Assembly: GCA_003513495.1 (NCBI GenBank)
Contig: DOPM01000022.1
Coordinates: 1 to 64,000 of the forward strand
Direction of reading: 5' to 3'
DNA: 64,000 nt
From: Desulfosporosinus sp.
Lineage (GTDB): Bacteria > Bacillota > Desulfitobacteriia > Desulfitobacteriales > Desulfitobacteriaceae
Shown here in pieces: positions 42,945 through 49,707 of the stretch; within the stretch, counting starts at the first letter, position 1, and each line of letters begins with the position of its first letter. A program made the translations under genes and the position numbers. The notes under the pieces were generated by a model. It ran no database searches. It was not told where the DNA came from and saw nothing but the letters and a program-made list of their open reading frames with translations.

Positions 42945-43234
42945 ACCTTAAAATTCGGAATAGGCTGTTCTTTGCAGTTCTTCCGATCGTGGGCTTTCAG
43001 ATCACAGGCTGCAACTATTTCCAGGCTGTTGGTAAACCGGTTCAATCGACAATTTTGAGCTTATCCAGACAAGTGCTCATATTTATTCCACTCTTACTGA
43101 TATTGCCTAAATTTATGGGAATCGATGGTGCTTGGATCACAGCTCCCATTGCGGACGTACTAGCGGTGACGATTACGTCGGTTTTCCTCTTCTATGAATT
43201 GAGGAGAAATCAAACAAGAATAAGACTGTTGTAG
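42945..43234 (+). pseudogene. C-terminal remnant of a MATE-family efflux protein
   Basis: The frame encodes RLFFAVLPIVGFQITGCNYF, then QAVGKPVQSTILSLSRQVLI and FMGIDGAWITAPIADVLAVT, which is the last quarter of a MATE (NorM/MepA-like) transporter. The N-terminal three quarters are absent: upstream sequence is the divergent ilvE promoter region. No ribosome binding site precedes the first ATG or GTG. It is a truncated remnant, not a functional gene. Confidence 0.8.
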
Positions 43235-43263
43235 CTTTACCAGAAAACTAAACCCAGGTACTA

Positions 43264-43292
43264 TTGACAGATCCAATTCAACAATATACAAT
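43264..43292 (+). promoter_or_regulatory. Strong promoter of T-box leader 1
   Basis: TTGACA, a 17-base spacer and TACAAT, near-consensus for sigma-A. Transcription would start about 43299, at the beginning of the T-box RNA. Confidence 0.75.
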
Positions 43293-43298
43293 GACTAA

Positions 43299-43585
43299 AA
43301 CACAAAACCTTTGAACAAGAGAAGTAAGCTAAATTGGGTGTAATCAGAGAGCTGCCGTTTGGTGAGAGTGCAGCAGCACAGATTTTTCTGAATGGGCTTG
43401 TGAGGGCAGCTTGAAACTGCATTGCGGGAGTAGACGCTGACGGGAACCCCGTCCGTTATCAGTGGGGTGCATATGTTGGTATGCAAAATGAGTGGGCGAT
43501 TAGTTACTAATTGCCAATCAGGGTGGTAACGCAGAAGTTTAAAGCTTTTGTCCCTTTTATAGGGGCAAAAGCTTTTTATTTTCAA
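43299..43585 (+). ncRNA. T-box leader 1, probably tryptophan-responsive
   Basis: The leader contains a degenerate T-box, AGGGTGGTAACGC, at 43520-43532, followed by an intrinsic terminator: AAAGCTTTTGTCCC pairs with GGGGCAAAAGCTTT (43541-43575) with a T-run. A TGG at 43393 lies 126 bases before the T-box; the second leader has the same spacing, so TGG is the likely specifier. No coding sequence follows before the second leader. It is either in series with leader 2 or an orphan. Confidence 0.82.
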
Positions 43586-43639
43586 TCAGAGCCCATGCCG
43601 CTGCGCAGACAACCGATGAATGAAAACCACAGCGCACTT

Positions 43640-43714
43640 TCGTCGTTCTGAACGAAGTGAAGAATCTTAAGCCCTAGATCCTTCAGGATGACATTAACCT
43701 AAACTTATTTTCAG
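43640..43714. repeat. Dispersed repeat, copy C
   Basis: GTTCTGAACGAAGTGAAGAA, TCTTAAGCCC, TAGATCCTTCAGGATGACAT and TAACCTAAACTTATTTTCAG. The last 30 bases are copy B inverted with one mismatch. It lies between the two T-box leaders. Confidence 0.75.
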
Positions 43715-43812
43715 AGTAAGTTTTACTAATCCAGTATCAAAAAAGAGCTTCGACTCATGGAAGTAAACTAGTCTGCATAGTTATCATTAAGGGAATGTGC
43801 CATAAGTCATTC

Positions 43813-43841
43813 TTGCTAAAAATGAATATAGTTTTTATAAA
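43813..43841 (+). promoter_or_regulatory. Possible second promoter, upstream of T-box leader 2
   Basis: TTGCTA, a 17-base spacer and TATAAA. It would start transcription near 43848, at the start of leader 2, so trpE need not depend on the first promoter. Confidence 0.5.
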
Positions 43842-43847
43842 CCGTTG

Positions 43848-44117
43848 ATGCGGAGATAACGTTGTAAAGTGCACTTACAGAGAGCGGGGAAGGCTGAGAA
43901 CCCGCAGAACGCAGTATAGCAAATGGACCGCAGAGGGCGCAAGGAAACGGAGCTTTTTCCGAAGTATACTGCGACGTAACACAGACGTTAGCTTGTGAGG
44001 AATATGTTAGTATTCCTATGAGAGGTGCAGCATTTTGATGCCGCAAAGCAAGGTGGTACCGCGAGTAAAAAATACACTCGTCCTTGACAACAATTGTCAA
44101 TGGGCGGGTGTTTTTTG
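43848..44117 (+). ncRNA. trp leader: T-box leader 2 of the trp operon
   Basis: The canonical T-box AAGGTGGTACCGCG at 44050-44063 follows a specifier TGG at 43924, 125 bases upstream. A terminator (ACACTCGTCC with GGGCGGGTGT and inner TTGACAA/TTGTCAA) ends in a six-T run just before trpE. Uncharged tRNA-Trp would allow read-through. The specifier assignment rests on the shared spacing with leader 1 and on the downstream genes. Confidence 0.9.
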
Positions 44118-44158
44118 TTTAATGTCTTAAGATGAGTTGAAAGGAAGGAGTGAATTAA

Positions 44159-45625
44159 ATGCTAAGACCAGCACTTGATGAAGCAAAAAAACTTGCCCAG
44201 GGGTATTCAATTCTACCCGTTAGTCGTGAAATTTACGCTGACGTTAAAACCCCAATCGCTTTACTAAAAGCCATAAATACCATCAGCCATCGATATTATC
44301 TTTTGGAAAGCGTGGAGGGTGGTGAAGCTTGGGGCAGATTTTCCTTTTTAGGGTTTGATCCTGTCACCCAAGTGACCTGTAAGGATCATAGGATCGAGAT
44401 CAATAATGGAACCATAATCAAGCTGGAGGGACAGAATCCGACAGCGGTCGTTCGAGATATTTTAGCTCAGTATAAAACTCCTAACTTGGATTATCTGCCC
44501 CCTTTTACAGGTGGGTTTGTGGGCTATTTTGCATATGATTTCATCAAATACTTCGAAAAGACGCTGCAACCTAAAACCGATGATCATGAGAATTTCAATG
44601 ATATGGAACTCATGCTTTTTGACAAGGTAATTGCTTATGATCACTTAAAACAAAAGATTATCATTATTATCAATATAAAAACCGACGCTCTTGAAGAAGG
44701 CTACAGAAAAGCTAGTTTTGAAATGGATAATATTACCCAGCTGATTAAACAAAACTTTCCCGAGGCAGTAAACAAGCCTGTCTTAAAGTCAGAAGTTCAG
44801 TCGGACATCCCCAAAAACAAGTTTGAGGAGATGGTCAAAAAGGCTAAAGAGTATATCTATAATGGGGATATTTTTCAGGTTGTTCTTTCCAGGCGTTTTA
44901 CGGCAAAAATGGAAGGTAGTCTAATGGACACTTACCGTGTCTTGAGGACAACCAATCCTTCGCCATATATGTTCTTTATTAAGACCAACGATGTAGAGAT
45001 TGCCGGTACCTCACCTGAAACGCTGGTAAAACTTCAGAGTGGCAGATTGTCAACCTTCCCCCTTGCCGGGACTAGGCCGAGGGGGACGACGGATGCAGAG
45101 GATAAGCAGATTGAGCAAGAATTAATGCAGGATGAAAAGGAACTTAGTGAGCACAACATGCTCGTCGACCTAGGAAGAAATGACTTAGGCAGGATCAGCA
45201 AATTTGGTAGTGTTATAGTCAGTAATTATCTTAAAATCCTACGTTTTTCCCATGTGATGCATATTGCTTCGGAGGTCAACAGTGAGATTAGGGACGATAA
45301 AGATGCCATGGATGCCATTACGTCAGTGTTGCCGGCTGGAACTCTTTCAGGAGCTCCAAAGATCCGTGCCTGCGAAATTATTGACGAGTTAGAGCCTGTA
45401 CGCAGAGGGATCTATGGTGGAGCCGTCGGGTATATCGATTTCTCTGGGAATATGGATACCTGTATCGCCATTCGAATGGCCGTTAAAAAGGATAATAATG
45501 TGTACATCCAAGCAGGGGCAGGAATCGTTGCCGACAGTATTCCTGAAAGTGAGTATATCGAGTGTGAAAACAAAGCAATGGCGGTCATACGTGCCCTAAA
45601 ACTTTCCCAGGAGGTGATGGATTAA
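44159..45625 (+). CDS. trpE: Anthranilate synthase component I
   Basis: A 488-residue chorismate-utilising enzyme making anthranilate with TrpG. The chorismate fold has RPRGTTDAEDKQIEQEL, then DLGRNDLGRISKFGSV and LPAGTLSGAPKIRACEII; the C-terminal catalytic IQAGAGIVADSIPESEYIEC is present. The N-terminal LLESVEGGEAWGRFSFLG is close to the tryptophan-feedback site. AAGGAAGGAG precedes the ATG. The stop TAA shares one base with the trpG start, so the genes are coupled. Confidence 0.97.
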   Translation: MLRPALDEAKKLAQGYSILPVSREIYADVKTPIALLKAINTISHRYYLLESVEGGEAWGRFSFLGFDPVTQVTCKDHRIEINNGTIIKLEGQNPTAVVRDILAQYKTPNLDYLPPFTGGFVGYFAYDFIKYFEKTLQPKTDDHENFNDMELMLFDKVIAYDHLKQKIIIIINIKTDALEEGYRKASFEMDNITQLIKQNFPEAVNKPVLKSEVQSDIPKNKFEEMVKKAKEYIYNGDIFQVVLSRRFTAKMEGSLMDTYRVLRTTNPSPYMFFIKTNDVEIAGTSPETLVKLQSGRLSTFPLAGTRPRGTTDAEDKQIEQELMQDEKELSEHNMLVDLGRNDLGRISKFGSVIVSNYLKILRFSHVMHIASEVNSEIRDDKDAMDAITSVLPAGTLSGAPKIRACEIIDELEPVRRGIYGGAVGYIDFSGNMDTCIAIRMAVKKDNNVYIQAGAGIVADSIPESEYIECENKAMAVIRALKLSQEVMD

Positions 45626-46206
45626 TGATTTTACTCATCGACAACTACGACAGCTTTTCCTATAATCTGTATCAATTAATGGGAGAAATAAACGCAGATC
45701 TTAAGGTAGTGCGCAATGATGAGCTAAGCGTCGCTGAAATTAAAGCTTTACAGGCCAGCCATATTGTCATATCACCTGGACCAGGTTTCCCTATCAATGC
45801 GGGAGTGTGTGAAGAGGTTATTTTAAAACTCAAAGAAACAACCCCAATTCTTGGTGTGTGTCTTGGCCATCAAGCAATTTGTGAGGCTTTTGGAGCTAAG
45901 ATTATCCATGCTAAAACCATGATGCATGGCAAGAAAAGTAACATTCATATCGCCAACGGCAATGAGATTTTTAGAGGGTTGCCTCCGATCATCGAAGCAG
46001 CTAGATATCACTCGCTCATTGCTGAAAGAAAAACTATTCCCGATGAACTGCTTGTGATTGCAGAGGACCAAAACGGTGAGATTATGGGTGTGAAACATCG
46101 AGATTATGAGGTGTTTGGGGTTCAGTTTCATCCAGAATCCATACTGACACCGAAAGGTAAGCGAATCATCGCCAACTTTCTTGGCCTGGGAGGGGATGGA
46201 AAATGA
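45625..46206 (+). CDS. trpG: Anthranilate synthase component II (glutamine amidotransferase)
   Basis: A 193-residue class-I amidotransferase supplying ammonia to TrpE. The nucleophile Cys sits in GVCLGHQAI, and the His/Glu pair in VFGVQFHPES. The opening ILLIDNYDSFSYNLYQ is standard. It may also serve p-aminobenzoate synthesis, as in Bacillus. It overlaps trpD by 4 bases. Confidence 0.96.
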   Translation: MILLIDNYDSFSYNLYQLMGEINADLKVVRNDELSVAEIKALQASHIVISPGPGFPINAGVCEEVILKLKETTPILGVCLGHQAICEAFGAKIIHAKTMMHGKKSNIHIANGNEIFRGLPPIIEAARYHSLIAERKTIPDELLVIAEDQNGEIMGVKHRDYEVFGVQFHPESILTPKGKRIIANFLGLGGDGK

Positions 46207-47219
46207 TTACCAATGCAATCTATAAACTGGTTAATGGCCAAGATCTGGATCTAGATACAACGAAAGCTGTTATGGAGCAAATCATGAATGGTGAGGCGAG
46301 TAATGCTCAGATAGGGTCCTTTCTGACAGCGATGAGAATGAAAGGGGAAAGCATCGAGGAGATAACAGCCTGCGCCATGGTTATGCGCGAGAAATGCACC
46401 AAGCTTAATCCGGGGATGGATGTGCTGGACATAGTTGGGACAGGTGGAGATGAAGCGCATACCTTCAATATTTCAACGATCAGCGCCTTAGTGGTATCTG
46501 CGGCAGGTGTACCAGTAGCCAAGCATGGAGGCAGATCAGTCTCGAGTAAATGCGGAAGCGCTGATCTATTAGAAGCTTTAGGTATCAAGATCGATATCAA
46601 CTCGGCCAAAAGTGAACAAATCCTGCGCAAGATCGGTTTATGCTTCATGTTTGCTCCGACCTACCACGCTTCAATGAAGTATGCGGCGCCGGTCAGACGC
46701 GAACTGGCTATCCGTACGCTTTTCAATATTCTAGGACCCCTAGCCAATCCTGCTGGCGCAAATACCCAGTTGCTGGGTGTATACGATGAAAATTTAGTTG
46801 AACCTTTAGCCAGAGTGCTTCTCAATCTAGGGGTTAAGCGCGCCATGGTCGTGCATGGACATGATGGACTGGACGAGGTTACACTGTGCAGTACCACTAC
46901 GGTTTGCGAAGTTTTTGAAGGCAGGTTGAACAGTTTTTTTCTTGATCCTGAGCAACTCGGGTTTAAAAAATGTACCCCAGAGGAACTAGTGGGCGGTAAT
47001 CCTGAGCGGAATGCTCAGATCGCACTAGAGATTCTGCAGGGAAAGAAGGGGCCTAAGCGAGATATTGTCTTACTAAACTCCGCCGTTTGTCTATATATGT
47101 TCCGTAGTCATACAACCCTTCGAGATTGCGTAAAATTAGCGGCAGAAATCATCGACAGCGGAAGGGCCAAGACCCAGCTGGAAAGATTTATCGCCTTGTC
47201 GAATGAGGTAGAGCTATGA
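46203..47219 (+). CDS. trpD: Anthranilate phosphoribosyltransferase
   Basis: A 338-residue enzyme transferring phosphoribose to anthranilate. The PRPP-binding GTGGDEAHTFNIST, then KHGGRSVSSKCGSADLLEAL and RRELAIRTLFNILGPLANPA, are diagnostic. Overlaps of 4 bases with trpG and trpC show translational coupling. Confidence 0.97.
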   Translation: MITNAIYKLVNGQDLDLDTTKAVMEQIMNGEASNAQIGSFLTAMRMKGESIEEITACAMVMREKCTKLNPGMDVLDIVGTGGDEAHTFNISTISALVVSAAGVPVAKHGGRSVSSKCGSADLLEALGIKIDINSAKSEQILRKIGLCFMFAPTYHASMKYAAPVRRELAIRTLFNILGPLANPAGANTQLLGVYDENLVEPLARVLLNLGVKRAMVVHGHDGLDEVTLCSTTTVCEVFEGRLNSFFLDPEQLGFKKCTPEELVGGNPERNAQIALEILQGKKGPKRDIVLLNSAVCLYMFRSHTTLRDCVKLAAEIIDSGRAKTQLERFIALSNEVEL

Positions 47220-48019
47220 TATTAGATGAAATAGCCCTCTATACAAAAGGTCGAGTAGAATCCTTAAAAGGATTGAAACCATTGAGTGAAATCAAAAAAC
47301 AAGCTCTAGGGATCGAGACTAAACAGCCTTTTGCCTTTGAAAAGGGGTTAGCTAATCAAGAGATGGCCTTCATTTGCGAGGTAAAGAAGGCCTCTCCATC
47401 CAAGGGCATTATCGCTGAGTCCTTTCCCTATGTACAAATTGCCCAGGAATATGAACAAGCTGGAGCGAATGCAATTTCCGTACTGACTGAACCGAAGTTC
47501 TTCCTTGGCAGTGACAGCTACTTGACTGAAATAAAGGAACAAGTGAAGATTCCTGTTCTCCGCAAAGACTTTATTATTGATAGTTATCAGATTTACGAGG
47601 CAAAAATCATGGGTGCAGATGCTGTTTTGTTGATCTGTGCATTGTTGGATGTAAACAAATTAAGGGACTATATCGAAATAGCTGATAGCTTGGGACTTAC
47701 AGCTCTTGTTGAGACCCATACTGAGGCTGAAATCTTCTCTGCGCTGAAGGCCGATGCGCGGCTAATTGGTATCAACAACCGAAATTTAAACACCTTTGAA
47801 GTCGACTTAAATACGACAGCATCTCTTAGACATTTGGTTCCTGAGCGGGTAATTCTTGTTTCTGAAAGCGGTATCCAGACATCAGAGGATATACAGAAAC
47901 TGCGCCAAAGCAAGGTCAATGCGGTCTTGATAGGGGAAACCTTCATGAGAAACCCCGATAAGGTTGCTGTCATGAAAACACTGCAAGGTAAGAGGGGGGG
48001 ACCCCATGACCAAAATTAA
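47216..48019 (+). CDS. trpC: Indole-3-glycerol-phosphate synthase
   Basis: A 267-residue beta/alpha-barrel enzyme. The EVKKASPSKGIIAE start of the barrel, then VLTEPKFFLGSDSYL, PVLRKDFIIDSYQIYEA, GINNRNLNTFEVDL and SESGI are diagnostic. It overlaps trpF by 14 bases. The last residues (GGPHDQN) are translated over the trpF start region. Confidence 0.97.
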   Translation: MILDEIALYTKGRVESLKGLKPLSEIKKQALGIETKQPFAFEKGLANQEMAFICEVKKASPSKGIIAESFPYVQIAQEYEQAGANAISVLTEPKFFLGSDSYLTEIKEQVKIPVLRKDFIIDSYQIYEAKIMGADAVLLICALLDVNKLRDYIEIADSLGLTALVETHTEAEIFSALKADARLIGINNRNLNTFEVDLNTTASLRHLVPERVILVSESGIQTSEDIQKLRQSKVNAVLIGETFMRNPDKVAVMKTLQGKRGGPHDQN

Positions 48020-48704
48020 GATATGTGGTCTAACTAGAGAGAGTGATATTGAAGCGGTTAACGAAGCTAATCCAGACTATGTCGGCTTTGTGTTTGCAGA
48101 GAGCAAACGCCGGATCACCCCCCAAGCGGCATTCGAACTGAGGAAACGCCTTAATGCAACTATCCAAACAGTTGGGGTATTTGTTGATGAGAGTATTGAA
48201 CAAATTATTAAACTCTGTTTAGACGGTATTATAGATACTGTTCAACTACATGGACATGAAAATGCTTTTTATATCCAAAGGCTGCAAGAGAAACTTAGTA
48301 AGCCTGTTATCAAGGCTGTCCGAGTGCGTTCTGAGAAAGATATTAAAGTAGAAGAGGCATCGAACTGCAACTATCTCCTGCTGGATGCTTATTCTGATAA
48401 AAGTGCCGGAGGAACAGGGGAAACCTTTGATTGGAACGTTATAGACAGAGTCGAGAAACCCTTTTTTCTGGCAGGTGGACTTAACAGCTCTAATATCTTG
48501 CAAGCCATTAGAACCGTTAAGCCCTTTGGAGTAGATATAAGCAGTGGCGTAGAAACGGCTGGCTTTAAAGACAGAGACAAAATACTAGAAATTGTCACCC
48601 TAATTAGAGCGAAACAGGGGAAACAGGGGGACAGGGAAACAGGGGGACAGGTTCTGTTTCGCGAGAAACAGGGGGACAGGTTAACTGTTTCGCGAGAACT
48701 TTGA
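48006..48704 (+). CDS. trpF: Phosphoribosylanthranilate isomerase with repeat-encoded tail
   Basis: The catalytic barrel (KICGLTRESDIEAVNEANPD ... HGHENAFYIQRLQ ... LLDAYSDKSAGGTGETFDW ... FLAGGLNSSNI ... DISSGVE) ends near residue 200, the usual length. The gene continues through REP copy 8 for about 30 residues (GDRETGGQVLFREKQGDRL and flanks) before a TGA, giving 232 residues. GAGGGGGG precedes the ATG inside the trpC end. The tail is unlikely to matter for catalysis but could affect stability. No trpB or trpA follows. Confidence 0.95.
   Translation: MTKIKICGLTRESDIEAVNEANPDYVGFVFAESKRRITPQAAFELRKRLNATIQTVGVFVDESIEQIIKLCLDGIIDTVQLHGHENAFYIQRLQEKLSKPVIKAVRVRSEKDIKVEEASNCNYLLLDAYSDKSAGGTGETFDWNVIDRVEKPFFLAGGLNSSNILQAIRTVKPFGVDISSGVETAGFKDRDKILEIVTLIRAKQGKQGDRETGGQVLFREKQGDRLTVSREL
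48611..48702. repeat. REP-type repeat, copy 8, inside the trpF 3' end
   Basis: Successive GAAACAGGGG, AAACAGGGGGACAGG, AAACAGGGGGACAGGTTCTG and AAACAGGGGGACAGGTTAAC units with TTTCGCGAGAA at the centre. All units run in the same orientation, unlike the palindromic copies, and are translated as the trpF tail. Confidence 0.85.
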
Positions 48705-48794
48705 ACCCTGGGACAAGAGGACGTGGGTGTTGACTGTGGATTTAATTCGTGGACAGGGACCGAAAATGGTAGAGGTTCTTTTATCTCAAGAATC

Positions 48795-48868
48795 GAAAAC
48801 AGGGGGCAGGTTTCGTTGTTATTAAAAACAACGAACCTGTCCCCCTTGTTTCGCGGCTCCTGTCCCGG
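48795..48868. repeat. REP-type palindromic repeat, copy 9
   Basis: GAAAACAGGGGGCAGGTTTC, GTTGTTATTAAAAACAAC and GAACCTGTCCCCCTTGTTTC. Its arms share the core, but the loop arm (GTTGTT) differs from the CTGTTTCG of most copies. It ends 11 bases before the rubrerythrin stop. Confidence 0.85.
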
Positions 48869-48879
48869 CGTCCTACCCT

Positions 48880-49428
48880 TTATTGGAAGTAACGGTCAAG
48901 CAATCCTTTAAAAGCTTTACCGTGACGTGCCTCATCTTTGCACATTTCGTGAACGGTATCGTGTATTGCGTCCAAATTAAGTTTTTTCGCCAAGGTTGCG
49001 AGGTCTTTTTTCCCTTGAGTTGCACCAAACTCTGCATCGACTCTCAGTTGCAGATTCTTTTTAGTATCAGCACAAACGACTTCTCCAAGGAGTTCAGCAA
49101 ATTTAGCAGCATGTTCAGCTTCTTCCCAGGCGATTCGTTTGTAAGCTTCAGCAACTTCAGGATAACCTTCCCGATCCGCTTGGCGGCTCATAGCTAGGTA
49201 CATTCCTATTTCAGTGCATTCGCCAGCGAAATTTGCTCTTAATCCTTCGAGTACTTCAGGGTCAACCCCTTGAGCAATCCCCACTTTATGCTCATCAGCC
49301 CACTCCATAACCCCTTCAACTTTCTCTGAAAACTTACCCTTTGCTGCCTTACATTGTGGGCAAAGGTCAGGAGCCTCATTTCCTTCATGAATGTAACCAC
49401 AGATTCCACAAACAAATTTCTTCATCAT
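48880..49428 (-). CDS. Reverse rubrerythrin
   Basis: A protein of about 182 residues: an N-terminal rubredoxin-like FeS4 domain (CGICGYIHEG ... CPQCK, with two CxxC pairs) followed by a ferritin-like diiron domain with CTEIGMYLAMSRQ, WEEAEHAAKFAELL and KDEARHGKAF ligands. The rubredoxin domain at the N-terminus is the reverse order. It reduces peroxide and oxygen in Clostridia. Either of two successive ATG codons may serve; GGAGAGG precedes them. The promoter carries a PerR-like box. Confidence 0.95.
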   Translation of the reverse strand: MMKKFVCGICGYIHEGNEAPDLCPQCKAAKGKFSEKVEGVMEWADEHKVGIAQGVDPEVLEGLRANFAGECTEIGMYLAMSRQADREGYPEVAEAYKRIAWEEAEHAAKFAELLGEVVCADTKKNLQLRVDAEFGATQGKKDLATLAKKLNLDAIHDTVHEMCKDEARHGKAFKGLLDRYFQ

Positions 49429-49494
49429 CAATTACCTCTCCTTTTAACACTTTATTTTTTATATCGGTAGTGGTTTGCGTTATTTACATTTACT

Positions 49495-49522
49495 ATTATA
49501 TTAAAATTATTATAAAAGTCAA
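49495..49522 (-). promoter_or_regulatory. Rubrerythrin promoter with PerR-like box in the spacer
   Basis: On the minus strand, TTGACT (49522-49517), a 16-base spacer and TATAAT (49500-49495). The spacer is almost fully TTATAATAATTTTAA, matching 14 of 15 positions of the PerR consensus TTATAATNATTATAA. Peroxide-relieved repression is the inference. Confidence 0.7.
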
Positions 49523-49652
49523 GGGTTTTAAAACTTTTTGATAGGTTTGTTCAAGAAGCCAGTTCAACACTTAAGGACCCTTGAAGCATCTTTAAATCAA
49601 ACAAAGGTCCTTAAGGCAAAAGCCGGGAAAGGGTAAAACAGAAGGGCTTGGA

Positions 49653-49680
49653 ACCAGCTAAGGCTTAACCACATAGACTA
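49653..49680 (+). promoter_or_regulatory. Sigma-K-like promoter of the multicopper oxidase
   Basis: AC at 49653, a 17-base spacer and CATAGACTA at 49672-49680, matching AC-N16/17-CATANNNTA of the mother-cell sigma-K. The likely transcription start is about 20 bases before the ATG. The -35 is only two bases, so the match alone is weak, but the gene family is a known spore-coat type. Confidence 0.55.
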
Positions 49681-49707
49681 TATAAAAGAGTTGAGAGGGG
49701 GAGCCTA

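Noticed and set aside
42989..43234. 81-residue frame as an intact gene
   Set aside because: It is the C-terminal end of a MATE protein without a ribosome binding site; homology extends upstream of the first start codon.
48723..48911. 62-residue frame between trpF and rubrerythrin
   Set aside because: It consists largely of REP sequence, ends inside the convergent rubrerythrin gene, and has no ribosome binding site.
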